DNA from: Mycolicibacterium hippocampi
GTDB lineage: Bacteria > Actinomycetota > Actinomycetes > Mycobacteriales > Mycobacteriaceae
Reading direction: 5' to 3'
DNA: 64,000 nt
Assembly: GCF_010723735.1 (NCBI RefSeq)
Contig: NZ_BLLB01000002.1
Span: forward strand, 5,084,001 to 5,148,000
Positions 1-10,715 of the stretch are shown one piece after another. The notes under the pieces are model-generated. The model had not been told where the DNA came from and searched no databases. It worked only from the letters and a program-made list of their open reading frames with translations. A program made the translations under genes and the position numbers. The stretch's first letter is position 1. Every line of letters begins with the position of its first letter.

Positions 1-31
1 GGCCCTGCACGCCAACTAGCCTCCGCGAGCG

Positions 32-703
32 CTACCCCGCCGCGTTGGGCAGCAGCGGCGGACAGTTGCCGTTCGCATCGACCGCGAGCTCGAAATGCCA
101 GATTTCGTTCGCATAGATCTGGCACAGCCCGAACTGTCTGCCGTTGCCGATCAGCCACCTGTCGGCTTCCACCGGGCCGATGTCGATCGCCTGCCCCGTC
201 ACATGTCTGGACACTTCCGGCGTCGCGACGAGCTCGGCGGCGGCATCGACGCTGCCGTAGGTTTGCACCGCGTTGTCGAACAACCGCTGTTGGAAACCTC
301 TCGAGCGCCAGCCCGAGGTGACCCATAGCTGTACTCCCTGAGCCTCGGCGGCACGGGCTGCGTCCTGCACGGCCTGTAGCAGCGCCGGCTCGAGTTGCGA
401 GAGAATGGGATTGGCGGTGTCGAACGGCGAAAGCATGGTCCCGTCGGGCAACCAACCGCCGGTGGTGTCGACGGCACCGGGACCGATGCTGAGGGCGTCG
501 GCGGGCGGCACCTCCGGCTCCGGCGCCGGGGGCACTTCGATGCTGGTCTGCATCAGCGCCACCTGCGGTGACTGGCCGCAGGCCGCCAGCACACCGACAG
601 CGAGCGCTCCGCCGATCGCCACGAGCGTGCGGCATCTGCCGGCAGAGGGCGGCGTGTTGCGTGCAGACACGCCCGCTCGCGGGACGATGGGCCTCAGACC
701 CAT
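32..703 (-). CDS. VanY-type D-alanyl-D-alanine carboxypeptidase lipoprotein
   Basis: 223-aa predicted exported peptidoglycan peptidase of the M15/VanY family, which trims the terminal D-Ala of muropeptides. A hydrophobic segment (about residues 27-41) ends in a LAAC lipobox with Cys42, so it is probably a lipoprotein anchored outside the cell. The zinc signature is complete: H167-x6-D174 in SRHVTGQAIDI, then E200 and H203 in NEIWHFE. A Pro-rich linker (residues 55-70) separates anchor and catalytic domain. Its ATG overlaps the last 10 nt of the upstream acyl-CoA ligase gene, so the two are probably co-transcribed. The true substrate within the family (D,D- or L,D-bond) cannot be told from motifs. 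Confidence 0.85.
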   Translation of the reverse strand: MGLRPIVPRAGVSARNTPPSAGRCRTLVAIGGALAVGVLAACGQSPQVALMQTSIEVPPAPEPEVPPADALSIGPGAVDTTGGWLPDGTMLSPFDTANPILSQLEPALLQAVQDAARAAEAQGVQLWVTSGWRSRGFQQRLFDNAVQTYGSVDAAAELVATPEVSRHVTGQAIDIGPVEADRWLIGNGRQFGLCQIYANEIWHFELAVDANGNCPPLLPNAAG

Positions 704-2118
704 TGCACCAGTTCCTTCTTCAGCACCTTGCCCATCGCGTTGCGGGGCAGGCTGTCCACCAGCCGGACCACCCGCGGCCGCTTGTGCGCCGAGAGCTGCT
801 GCGCCACGAACTCGATCAGCTCGTCCGGCGAGGCGTCACCGACCACGAACGCGACGATGCGCTGGCCCAGGTCATCGTCGGGCGCACCCACGACCGCGAC
901 CTCCTGCACACCGGCGTGCCCCAGCAGCACGGTCTCGATCTCGCCGGCCCCTACCCGGAAGCCGCCCGTCTTGATCAGATCCACCGATTCGCGACCCACG
1001 ATCCGGTGCATGCCGTCGCCGTCGATGACGGCGACATCGCCGGTGTGGTACCAGCCGTCGGCCGCGAGCACCTCGGCGGTGGCGTCGGGACGGTTCAGAT
1101 AGCCGTCGAACATCGTCGGGCTCTGAACCTGCAGCCGGCCAATGGTTTCCCCGTCATGTGCCACCTCCTCGCCGGTCTCGGCGGTCAACCGGGTCCGCAC
1201 CCCGGTCAGCGGCAGCCCGACCCAGCCCGGCCTGCGCTCGCCCGCGGCCAGCGTGCTCAGCGTGATCAGGGTTTCGGTGCTGCCGTAGCGCTCCACGGGC
1301 TGGTGCCCGCTCAACGCGGCGAGCCCGTCGAACACCGGGACGGGCAGCGGCGCGCTGCCGGAGACGAGCAGCCGCGCGGGTGCCAGCGCGCGCGCCGCGC
1401 CGTCCTCGACGATCCGCGACCACACCGTCGGGACCCCGAAGAACAACGATCCGCCCCCCTCCGACGCGGCCTGCGCGTACGCCGCCGGGCTGGGTTTGCC
1501 GGTGTGCACGAAGCGGTTTCCGATGCGCAGCGACCCGAGCAGACCCAGCACCAGACCGTGTACGTGGTACAGCGGCAGCCCGTGCACCAAGGTGTCGTCC
1601 GCGGTCCACTGCCAGGCCTCGGCGAGCATGTCGATGTCGGCCGCGATCGCCCGACGGCTCACCACCACGCCCTTGGGCGCTCCGGTGGTGCCGGAGGTGT
1701 AGATGATCAGCGCGGCGGCCTCGGGCGGGGGCTCGGCGTAGCGGTGCCACGAGCGGGCATGCAGCCGCACCGGGATGTGCGGCAGCGCGTCCTGCCCGTC
1801 GGCGTGCCCGGGCCTTTCCCCCAGCCACGCCTGGGCCCCGGAGTCGGTGAGGATGTGGTGCCGCTCGGCTGCGCCGACGTCGGCGGGCACCGGCACCACC
1901 GGCACGCCGGCGATCAGGCAGCCCGCGATGGCCAGCACCGTGGCGGGGGTGGGGGTGGCCAGCACGGCGACCCGGCCGGCGACCGCCACCCGCTCCGCGA
2001 CCGAGGTCGCCGCACCGACCAGATCACTGCGGCTCAGCGTTGTCCCGTCGATGCGAACCGCGTCGGCGATGTCGGCGCCGGCGGCGACCGCCGCGGGGTT
2101 CAAGGAGGCCAGCAGCAC
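694..2118 (-). CDS. fadD36: Fatty-acyl-CoA/AMP ligase FadD36-like
   Basis: 474-aa ANL-superfamily adenylating enzyme that activates a carboxylic acid as acyl-AMP and then the CoA thioester. Seen: AMP-binding P-loop YTSGTTGAPKG at residues 140-150, the ERYGSTE substrate/adenylate motif, GWYHTGD, and the C-terminal catalytic lysine segment PRNAMGKVLKK. Length matches M. tuberculosis FadD36 (473 aa, recalled). Start is GTG at 2118. The divergent Nudix gene starts only 31 nt away, so the promoters overlap. The short N-terminal domain suggests a small or short-chain substrate, but that is inference. Confidence 0.85.
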   Translation of the reverse strand: MLLASLNPAAVAAGADIADAVRIDGTTLSRSDLVGAATSVAERVAVAGRVAVLATPTPATVLAIAGCLIAGVPVVPVPADVGAAERHHILTDSGAQAWLGERPGHADGQDALPHIPVRLHARSWHRYAEPPPEAAALIIYTSGTTGAPKGVVVSRRAIAADIDMLAEAWQWTADDTLVHGLPLYHVHGLVLGLLGSLRIGNRFVHTGKPSPAAYAQAASEGGGSLFFGVPTVWSRIVEDGAARALAPARLLVSGSAPLPVPVFDGLAALSGHQPVERYGSTETLITLSTLAAGERRPGWVGLPLTGVRTRLTAETGEEVAHDGETIGRLQVQSPTMFDGYLNRPDATAEVLAADGWYHTGDVAVIDGDGMHRIVGRESVDLIKTGGFRVGAGEIETVLLGHAGVQEVAVVGAPDDDLGQRIVAFVVGDASPDELIEFVAQQLSAHKRPRVVRLVDSLPRNAMGKVLKKELVQWV

Positions 2119-2149
2119 GGGGTTCGAGGCTACTCCTCATACTGACGCG

Positions 2150-2704
2150 GTGGATTCGATCCGGACCGAGGCGTCGCGCGAGGTGTACCGGAACAACTGG
2201 CTCACGATGCGCGAAGACGACATCCGCAGGCCAGACGGCAGCAGTGGGATCTACGCGGTGGTCGACAAACCGACCTATGCGCTGGTGATCCCCCGCGACT
2301 CGGAGCCCGGCGGTGACCGCTTCCACCTCGTCGAACAGTTCCGCTATCCGCTCGGACTGCGACGCTGGGAGTTCCCGCAGGGCACCGCGCCGGACAGGGC
2401 GGATCTGGACGGCACCGAGCTCGCCGCCCGTGAGCTGCGCGAGGAGACCGGGCTGCGCGCCGAGTCGATGACCGAACTCGGCCTTCTGGACGTCGCTCCC
2501 GGCATGAGCAGCCAACGCGGCCGGGTGTTCCTGGCCACCGGGATCACCGAGGGAGACCACGACCGCGAGCACGAGGAACAGGACATGCGCAGCGCGTGGT
2601 TCACCCGTGTCGAGGTCGAGCAGATGATGTGTGACGGCGTGATCACCGACGCCCAGTCGATCGCCGCGTGGACGCTGATGCTGCTCGCCGAGCGCCGACA
2701 GTGA
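2150..2704 (+). CDS. Nudix hydrolase (ADP-ribose pyrophosphatase-like)
   Basis: 184-aa Nudix-fold hydrolase, expected to cleave a nucleoside diphosphate linked to another moiety, with ADP-ribose-type substrates the most likely. The Nudix helix core RELREETGL is clear, preceded by WEFPQG. The spacing before the helix (PDRADLDG) is longer than the classic GX5E box, as in NudF-like proteins. Start chosen at GTG 2150, the first start after the divergent fadD36 start; the open frame continues upstream but only antisense to fadD36. Substrate unknown. Confidence 0.75.
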   Translation: MDSIRTEASREVYRNNWLTMREDDIRRPDGSSGIYAVVDKPTYALVIPRDSEPGGDRFHLVEQFRYPLGLRRWEFPQGTAPDRADLDGTELAARELREETGLRAESMTELGLLDVAPGMSSQRGRVFLATGITEGDHDREHEEQDMRSAWFTRVEVEQMMCDGVITDAQSIAAWTLMLLAERRQ

Positions 2705-2866
2705 GCTTTGTTACGCGCGAACATCATTCGTCGGTGGGCTCCGATACCAACCCGTGACACAACCGTGCCCCGACGTACCGTGTCGGGGTGCCCCGTTGAC
2801 AGTCGAGCCGACTAGGTTGCAGATGCCACAGATGGCACCTTTTCGAGAAACCACGGTGAGGGAACC

Positions 2867-3367
2867 ATGTCTGCCCGACGGGCCTGCATCGCACTTGCAT
2901 CCGCGACACTGGTTGCGGTGGCGGGCGTTTGCACCGCGACCACGGCTGCGGCAGCGCGGCCGGACTGGAGTGGTCGCTACACCGTGGTGACCTTCGCATC
3001 CCAGAAGGTCGGCACCAGCATCGCCGCCCGCCAGCCGGAGCCCGATTTCAGCGGTCAATACACGTTCTCGACGTCCTGCTCCGGCAGCTGCGTGGCCACC
3101 GCGGCCGACGGTCCGGCGCCCAGCAACCCCACCGTCCCGCAGCCGAGCCGCTACACCTGGGACGGCCGGCAGTGGGTGTTCAACTACAACTGGCAGTGGG
3201 AGTGCTTCCGGGGCGGCGACGTGCCCCGCGAGTATGCCGCGGCACGGTCGCTGGTGTTCTATGCACCGACGCCGGACGGGTCGATGTTCGGCACGTGGCG
3301 TACCGAGATCCTGGAAGGGATCTGCAAGGGCACCGTGGTCATGCCCGTTGCGGCGTATCCGACGTAA
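2867..3367 (+). CDS. Secreted mycobacterial protein of unknown function
   Basis: 166-aa exported protein. A Sec signal peptide with an AAAA|RP-like cleavage region ends near residue 29. The mature part contains two WSGRY/FSGQY motifs, many aromatic residues (YTWDGRQWVFNYNWQWE) and four cysteines that could form disulfides, two of them in STSCSGSC. ATG at 2867 is preceded by GAGGGAACC, a usable ribosome site. I recognise the style of small secreted actinobacterial proteins but not a function. Confidence 0.7.
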   Translation: MSARRACIALASATLVAVAGVCTATTAAAARPDWSGRYTVVTFASQKVGTSIAARQPEPDFSGQYTFSTSCSGSCVATAADGPAPSNPTVPQPSRYTWDGRQWVFNYNWQWECFRGGDVPREYAAARSLVFYAPTPDGSMFGTWRTEILEGICKGTVVMPVAAYPT

Positions 3368-3478
3368 CCGCGCGGTCACGCACAGGGAAAGCTCCCGAAA
3401 CCGTCGGCTCCAAAGATGGGTCCACCGGCCCGGTCGCTGCGCGGCAGGGCACCGCATGCAGGCGGGAGCACAGCGTTG

Positions 3479-5143
3479 ATGGCCACACTGGCGAAAATCC
3501 TGAACCAGGGCAATCCCGGCATGCGACCTGTGGACGAGGTGCCGCCGCTGAGGCGGTTGTTGCCCCTCGGGGTCCAGCACGTGCTGGCGATGTACGCCGG
3601 CGCGGTCGCGGTGCCGCTGATCGTCGGCGGCGCGATGGTGGGCGCCGGGCAGCTCGAACAGTCCGACATCGTGCACCTGATCATGGCCGACCTGTTCGTG
3701 GCCGGGATCGCGACCATCATCCAGGCCGTCGGCTTCTGGCGGTTCGGGGTCAGGCTCCCGCTGATGCAGGGGGTGACGTTCGCCGCCGTCGGCCCGATGA
3801 TCACCATCGGCCTGAACCACGGCGTCACCACGATCTACGGCTCGGTGATCGCCTGCGGGCTGTTCATGATGTTGCTCGCCCCCGTCTTCGGCAAGCTGAT
3901 CCGGTTCTTCCCGCCGCTGGTGACCGGCACGATCATCTTGATCATTGGGGTGTCGCTGATGCGGGTGGCGGCCGGCTGGTTCGGCGGCGGCACCGCCGCC
4001 GGAACCGACTTCGGCGCCCCCGCCGCCATCGGGATGGGCTTTTTCACCCTCGCGACGATCGTCGTCATCGAGAGGTTCGCCCCGGAGAGCCTGCGGCGGG
4101 TGTCGATCCTGCTCGGGCTCGTCATCGGCACGGTCGTGGCGGTGCCGTTCGGCATGACCGACTGGGACCACATGGGCGATTACAGCTGGGTCGGTGTCGT
4201 CACCCCGTTCCAGTTCGGGGTGCCGACGTTCGAGATCAGCTCGATCATCGCGCTGCTGATCGTCGGGATCGTGATCATGACCGAGACGACCGGTGACATC
4301 GTGGCGGTCGGCGAGATCGTCGACGAGAAGATCACCCCGCGCAAGCTGGCCGACGGCCTGCGCGCCGACGGACTGGGCACCGTGATCGGCGGCATCTTCA
4401 ACACCTTCCCCTACACCGCGTTCGCCCAGAACGTGGGCCTGGTGGCGATCACCGGGGTGCGCACCCGCCATGTCGCGACCGTCGCGGGGATCATCCTGGT
4501 GGCGCTCGGTCTGCTGCCCAAGATGGCCGCCGTCGTCGAGGGAATCCCGCTGCCGGTGCTCGGCGGCGCCGGAGTCGCGCTGTTCGGCATGGTCGCCGCC
4601 AGTGGCATCCGCACGTTGACCAAGGTGAAGTTCGACAACACCAACATCCTGGTCGTGGCGATCTCGGTCGGGGTGGCGATGTTGACCGAGGCCAAGCTCT
4701 ACTACACCGACAGGTCGCTGTCGGATTCACCGGTGAACGTCGCGCTGGACCTGTACCACCAGTTCCCCGACTGGTTCCAGACGATCTTCCACTCCGGCAT
4801 CTCGGCGGGAGCGATCACCGCGATCGTGCTGAACCTGTTGCTGAACAACAGCACTGACGACGACGCCGAAGTAGGCGACCTGGCGGCACACGACGCGCCA
4901 CGAGGTGCGTTGCCGGACCCGCTGGACGCGTTGCGCGCCGCGGATCCGTCGACCCCGCCCGACGACCTCGAGGCCCTGGCGCAGAAACGCCCCGAGTTGC
5001 ACACCATCATCGTCACCAACCCCTCGACCTACGTGTCGACCTGCGACTGGATCAAGGGCCGGGGCAACCCGCAGGTCGACCAGGTGTATCAGAAGTGGGA
5101 CGAGGTCACCGAGGGCAGATTCTCCAGACGCAGCCGCGAGTGA
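3479..5143 (+). CDS. NCS2-family uracil/xanthine permease with C-terminal extension
   Basis: 554-aa nucleobase:cation symporter-2 carrier that should import uracil, xanthine or uric acid with protons. Seen: QHVLAMYAGAVAVP in TM1, a long run of membrane segments to about residue 460, and the NAT signature QNVGLVAITGVRTR. ATG 3479 is chosen because it begins MATLAKIL at the usual distance from TM1; the frame is open further upstream. About 90 hydrophilic residues follow the last membrane segment, ending in RFSRRSRE, longer than typical members. It is convergent with pruB; no purine catabolic gene lies nearby, so substrate is undecided. Confidence 0.85.
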   Translation: MATLAKILNQGNPGMRPVDEVPPLRRLLPLGVQHVLAMYAGAVAVPLIVGGAMVGAGQLEQSDIVHLIMADLFVAGIATIIQAVGFWRFGVRLPLMQGVTFAAVGPMITIGLNHGVTTIYGSVIACGLFMMLLAPVFGKLIRFFPPLVTGTIILIIGVSLMRVAAGWFGGGTAAGTDFGAPAAIGMGFFTLATIVVIERFAPESLRRVSILLGLVIGTVVAVPFGMTDWDHMGDYSWVGVVTPFQFGVPTFEISSIIALLIVGIVIMTETTGDIVAVGEIVDEKITPRKLADGLRADGLGTVIGGIFNTFPYTAFAQNVGLVAITGVRTRHVATVAGIILVALGLLPKMAAVVEGIPLPVLGGAGVALFGMVAASGIRTLTKVKFDNTNILVVAISVGVAMLTEAKLYYTDRSLSDSPVNVALDLYHQFPDWFQTIFHSGISAGAITAIVLNLLLNNSTDDDAEVGDLAAHDAPRGALPDPLDALRAADPSTPPDDLEALAQKRPELHTIIVTNPSTYVSTCDWIKGRGNPQVDQVYQKWDEVTEGRFSRRSRE

Positions 5144-5224
5144 CGCCGCGCCGTTTGAGACTGCAGCCACGGCAACAATTTTTGTGAGGACCACGCCGTG
5201 AGCGCAGCCTCAACGCCCCACGGG

Positions 5225-6208
5225 TCACCGTCGGCGTTCGGCCAGCGCCCGCAGGAAGAAGGTCAGGTTCGCCGGCCGCTCGGCCAACCGACGGACGAAG
5301 TAGCCGTACCACTGGGTGCCGAACGGCACGTACACCCGCACGTTGTTGCCCTCGTCAGCCAGCCGGCGCTGCTCGCCGTCCCGGATTCCGTAGAGCATCT
5401 GATACTCGAAATCGTCGACTCCGCAGCCGTTCTCCCGGGCAAGCGCCGGGACAGCGGAGATGATCTCCGGATCGTGGGAGGCCACCATCGGATAGCTGCT
5501 GCCCGCCATCAGCACGGTCAGACACCGCAGGTAGGAGTCGGTGATCGCGGCGCTGTCCCGGTGGGCGACCGAGGCGGGTTCCTCATAGGCGCCCTTGCAC
5601 AACCGGATCCGTGCACCCCGGCCTGAAGTGGCTCCCGGTGGGGCGGCGAAATCCTGGCAGTCGGCATGAGTGCGCTTGAGGTAGGCCTGCAGCACCGTGC
5701 CGACCCAGTCGAAGTCGACACGGAGCTCACGCACCACCGACAGCGTGGAGTCGGTGGTCGTGTGGTCCTCGGCGTCCACGGTCACCCACACACCTGCACG
5801 CTGGGCGGGTTCGCAGATCGCGCGGGCGTTCTCCAGCGCGATCTTCTCCCCGTCCCGGGGTAGCGCCTGCCCCAGCGCCGACAGCTTGATCGACACCTCC
5901 AGCGGCCGCACCCCGGCGGCGGCCTCGCCTCGCGTCGAGAAAGCCTCGATCAGCTGCAGATAGGCCGCGACAGTGGCCTCGGCGGTCTCCCTGTCGGTGA
6001 CGTCCTCACCGAGGTAGTCGATCGACACCAGACGGTGCGAATTGCGGAGCTGCTCCACCGAATCCATCACGTCGGCGACACTCTCCCCTGGGACGAACCG
6101 GTGCACCACCTCGCGGGTCACCGGCAGCCGCTCTGCGGCCCGTCGCAGGCCGTCCTGCCTGCCGGCGGCCAGGATCACAGGCCGGGCGACGCTGCGGAAC
6201 ACGCCCAT
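5225..6208 (-). CDS. pruB: Proline dehydrogenase (monofunctional, FAD)
   Basis: 327-aa FAD-dependent proline dehydrogenase, step one of proline degradation to pyrroline-5-carboxylate, feeding electrons to the respiratory chain. Family motifs are in order: IDYLGED, SIKLSALG, DAEDH, RLCKGAY, SHDP, FEYQMLYGIR and the C-terminal VPFGTQWYGYFVRRLAERPAN. The start lies 3 nt after the stop of rocA, so both are one operon. Length equals stand-alone mycobacterial PruB enzymes, unlike the fused PutA of enterics. Confidence 0.95.
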   Translation of the reverse strand: MGVFRSVARPVILAAGRQDGLRRAAERLPVTREVVHRFVPGESVADVMDSVEQLRNSHRLVSIDYLGEDVTDRETAEATVAAYLQLIEAFSTRGEAAAGVRPLEVSIKLSALGQALPRDGEKIALENARAICEPAQRAGVWVTVDAEDHTTTDSTLSVVRELRVDFDWVGTVLQAYLKRTHADCQDFAAPPGATSGRGARIRLCKGAYEEPASVAHRDSAAITDSYLRCLTVLMAGSSYPMVASHDPEIISAVPALARENGCGVDDFEYQMLYGIRDGEQRRLADEGNNVRVYVPFGTQWYGYFVRRLAERPANLTFFLRALAERRR

Positions 6209-6211
6209 GGG

Positions 6212-7849
<1,638 letters not shown>

Positions 7850-7879
7850 GCGGCAAGGATGCTCCTTTTCGGCGCGTTA

Positions 7880-7929
7880 TCCGATGGCTGATCGGACAAG
7901 CCCTGGCACACTGGATAGTCCAAACGGAC
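7880..7929. promoter_or_regulatory. Inverted and direct repeats between rocA and pruC
   Basis: A perfect inverted repeat TCCGAT-N5-ATCGGA covers 7880-7896; a second, GTCC-N4-GGAC, covers 7918-7929. The octamer CGGACAAG occurs at 7893 and again at 7925, 32 nt apart (about three helical turns), ending just downstream of each repeat. Position between the divergent regulator and the proline operon fits operators for the PucR-family activator. That binding is inference. Confidence 0.5.
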
Positions 7930-7940
7930 AAGGCGTGGTG

Positions 7941-9524
7941 ATGGCGGCGCAACAGGGACCGGGGCTCGGGCTGGGCCAGTTGCTGCTCGCCCTCGACCGC
8001 ACGATGGTGACGTTGGTCGACGCACCGCGCGGACTGGACATGCCGGTCGGCACCGTCGCTCTCGTCGACGCCGACGACGTCCGGCTCGGCCTGGCGGTCG
8101 GGCCCGGGTCCGCTGATCTGTTCTTCCTGCTCGGGGTGCCCGACACCGACGCCGTCGACTGGCTCGAACAGCACGCGGGCCGTCCCGCCGCCATCTTCGT
8201 CAAGGAGCCCACCCCTTCTGCGGTGGCCCGCGCGGTCAGGCTGGGCACCGCGGTCGTCGCCGTCGACCCCAGAGCCCGGTGGGAACACCTGTACCGCCTG
8301 GTCAACCACGCCTTCGAGCATCACGGGGATCGCCATGACCCGCAGCGCGACTCGGGCACCGACCTGTTCGGGCTGGCGCAGTCGATCGCCGACCGGACCC
8401 GCGGCATGGTCTGCATCGAGGATGCCGACAGCCACATGCTGGCCTACTCGGCCTCCAGCGACGAAGTCGACGAGCTGCGCCGGCTGACGATCCTGGGCCG
8501 TGCCGGCCCGCCCGAGCATCTGGAGTGGATCGGGCAGTGGGGCATCTTCGACGCGCTGCGCTCGGGCGCGGACGTGGTGCGGGTCGACGAACGGCCCGAA
8601 CTCGGGCTTCGTCCCCGCCTGGCGGTGGGTGTGCACCTGCCCCCTGCCGACGCCGGCCTGCCCCCCGGCTTCGCCGGCACGATCTGGCTGCAGCGGGGGT
8701 CGACACCGCTGGCCGACGACACCGAGGAGATTCTGCGGGGCGGGGCGGTGCTCGCGGCGCGGATCATGTCGCGGCTGGCGGCGGCGCCGTCGCAACATGC
8801 CGCGCGGGTGCAGCAGCTGCTCGGCCTGGCGGGCAGTGAGACCGACGACGTGGCACTGCTCGCCCGCGAGCTCGGGATCCCCGGCGACTCCCGCGCCGCG
8901 CTCGTCGGTTTCCGCGGGCTCGGCGGGGCCGTGCCTGCCGATGTCCTCGCGCTGAGCGCCAGCGCATTTCGTGCCGATGCGCAAGTCGCCTCGACCGGCG
9001 ACCGGGTCTATGTGCTGCTGCCGAAGATCGGCGCGGTGGCGTCGGTCACGTCATGGGCACGCGGGGTCGTCGCCGCGTTGCGCCGCGAACTCGGCCTCGA
9101 CGTCCGCGCGGTGACGGCCGCACCGCTGGCGGGGTTGACCGGCGTCCCGGCGGCGCGCCACGAGGTCGACCGGGTCTTCGACAGTGCCGAACGCCATCCC
9201 GCCGCCATCAGCCGGGTGACCTCGCTGGACGAGGCGCGCACCACGGTGCTGCTCGATGAGGTCGTCTCACACGTGGCGGCCGAACCGCGGCTGGTCGATC
9301 CGCGGATCCGCGACCTGTGCGCCCGGGACGCCATGCTCGCCGACACGCTGCGGGCCTACCTCGACGGATTCGGCGACGTCGCCGCGGTGGCACGGCAACT
9401 GCACGTCCACCCCAACACGGTGCGCTACCGCATCCGCAGGATCGAGAAACTGCTCGGCACGTCGCTGGACGACGCCGACGAGCGTCTGGTGCTGGCCCTC
9501 GGACTGCGGGCCGCCGACGGCTAG
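7941..9524 (+). CDS. pruC: PucR-family transcriptional activator of proline use
   Basis: 527-aa regulator. An N-terminal PucR/sensor region (about residues 1-200) is followed by a GGDEF-like fold region and a C-terminal HTH_30 helix-turn-helix, DVAAVARQLHVHPNTVRYRIRRIEKLLG. Orthologues beside rocA-pruB (Rv1186c) activate the proline operon, and the divergent layout supports the same role here. ATG 7941 is chosen with AAGGCG upstream; an in-frame ATG at 7884 would add 19 residues and cover most of the repeats, so the longer form is less likely. Confidence 0.8.
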   Translation: MAAQQGPGLGLGQLLLALDRTMVTLVDAPRGLDMPVGTVALVDADDVRLGLAVGPGSADLFFLLGVPDTDAVDWLEQHAGRPAAIFVKEPTPSAVARAVRLGTAVVAVDPRARWEHLYRLVNHAFEHHGDRHDPQRDSGTDLFGLAQSIADRTRGMVCIEDADSHMLAYSASSDEVDELRRLTILGRAGPPEHLEWIGQWGIFDALRSGADVVRVDERPELGLRPRLAVGVHLPPADAGLPPGFAGTIWLQRGSTPLADDTEEILRGGAVLAARIMSRLAAAPSQHAARVQQLLGLAGSETDDVALLARELGIPGDSRAALVGFRGLGGAVPADVLALSASAFRADAQVASTGDRVYVLLPKIGAVASVTSWARGVVAALRRELGLDVRAVTAAPLAGLTGVPAARHEVDRVFDSAERHPAAISRVTSLDEARTTVLLDEVVSHVAAEPRLVDPRIRDLCARDAMLADTLRAYLDGFGDVAAVARQLHVHPNTVRYRIRRIEKLLGTSLDDADERLVLALGLRAADG

Positions 9525-9558
9525 CGAATCGGGCGCGCGAAACCACCGCCAGGGTGCG

Positions 9559-10638
9559 TCAGCGCGCCGGATCCGCCAGCCGCTGCACCGCAGCGGCGAT
9601 GCGCTCGTCGGTCGCCGTCAGCGCCACCCGCACGTGGCGCGCTCCGCCGGGTCCGTAGAACTCGCCGGGCGCGGCGAGAATGCCGCGCTGCGCCAGCCAC
9701 CCGACGGTGTCCCGGCACGGTTCGCCGCGGGTGGCCCACAGATAGAGCCCGGCCTCGGAGTGGTCGACGGTGAAACCGGCCGAGCGCAGCGCCGGCAGCA
9801 AGATGTCGCGTCTGCGGGCGTAGCGCTCGCGTTGAGACTGCTCGTGTGCGTCGTCGTCGAGTGCGGCCACCATCGCGGCCTGCACCGGGGTGGGCACCAT
9901 CATGCCGGCGTGCTTGCGCACCGCCAGCAGTTCGGCGACGACTGCGGGATCACCGGCGACGAACCCCGCGCGGTAGCCGGCCAGCGACGAGGTCTTCGAC
10001 AGCGAGTGCACGGCCAGCAGGCCGGTGTGGTCGCCGTCGCAGATGTCCGGGTGCAGTACCGACAGCGGGGTGGCGTCCCAACCGAGCCCGAGGTAGCACT
10101 CGTCGGAGGCGATCAGCACGCCGCGTTCCCGGGCCCATCCGACAACCTTGCGCAGGTGGTCCGCCCCGAGCACCTTGCCGGTCGGATTGCTGGGCGAGTT
10201 CAGGTAGACGAGCGGCGGTGACGCCGGGCCCAGCTGGGTCAGCGAATCCGCCCGCAGCACGGCGGCACCGGCGAGCAGGGCCCCCACCTCGTAGGTGGGG
10301 TACGCCAGCTCCGGCACCACGACGGTGTCGGCGCCACCGAGCCCGAGAAGCGTCGGCAGCCAGGCGATCAACTCCTTGGTGCCGATCACCGGCAGGACCG
10401 CATCGGGCGACAGGCCGGTGATGGCATACCTGCGGTGCAGCGCGGCGACGGCAGCCTCCCGCAGCGTCGGCGTGCCGGCGGTCGTCGGATATCCGGGGGC
10501 ACCGCTGGCCGCGGCGAGCGCGTCTCGGATCAACGGCGCCACCGGATCGACCGGGGTGCCGACAGACAGGTCGACGATGCCGTCGGGGTGGGCGCGCGCG
10601 AGGGCGGTGACGTCGGCCAGGGTGTCCCACGGGAACAC
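9559..10638 (-). CDS. dapC: N-succinyldiaminopimelate aminotransferase DapC
   Basis: 359-aa class I/II PLP aminotransferase, matching actinobacterial DapC (Rv1178-like), which converts N-succinyl-2-amino-6-ketopimelate to succinyl-diaminopimelate for lysine and peptidoglycan. PLP lysine is in SLSKTSSLAGYR; NSPSNPTG and SDECY are the cofactor-binding segments. GTG 10638 is the first standard start, giving VFPWDTL. The expected N-terminus (SASLPVFPW) reads open upstream with no ATG, GTG or TTG, so a CTG at 10659 may be used. It follows fdxC on the same strand. Confidence 0.9.
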   Translation of the reverse strand: MFPWDTLADVTALARAHPDGIVDLSVGTPVDPVAPLIRDALAAASGAPGYPTTAGTPTLREAAVAALHRRYAITGLSPDAVLPVIGTKELIAWLPTLLGLGGADTVVVPELAYPTYEVGALLAGAAVLRADSLTQLGPASPPLVYLNSPSNPTGKVLGADHLRKVVGWARERGVLIASDECYLGLGWDATPLSVLHPDICDGDHTGLLAVHSLSKTSSLAGYRAGFVAGDPAVVAELLAVRKHAGMMVPTPVQAAMVAALDDDAHEQSQRERYARRRDILLPALRSAGFTVDHSEAGLYLWATRGEPCRDTVGWLAQRGILAAPGEFYGPGGARHVRVALTATDERIAAAVQRLADPAR

Positions 10639-10715
10639 CGGAAGCGACGCCGACCTCAGCGGCCGGCGGGCGCCCTCAGGCGGCTGGTGCTGGGCGGGAG
10701 ACTGCGCCGTGGTTC

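Noticed and set aside
568..2145. Long open frame on the + strand opposite fadD36
   Set aside because: High-GC antisense shadow: Arg/His/Gln/Pro-rich with no family motif, while fadD36 on the other strand has complete motifs.
5144..5224. Terminator between the permease and pruB (TTTTTG run)
   Set aside because: The only pairing found is 6 bp with a 21-nt loop; too weak to call.
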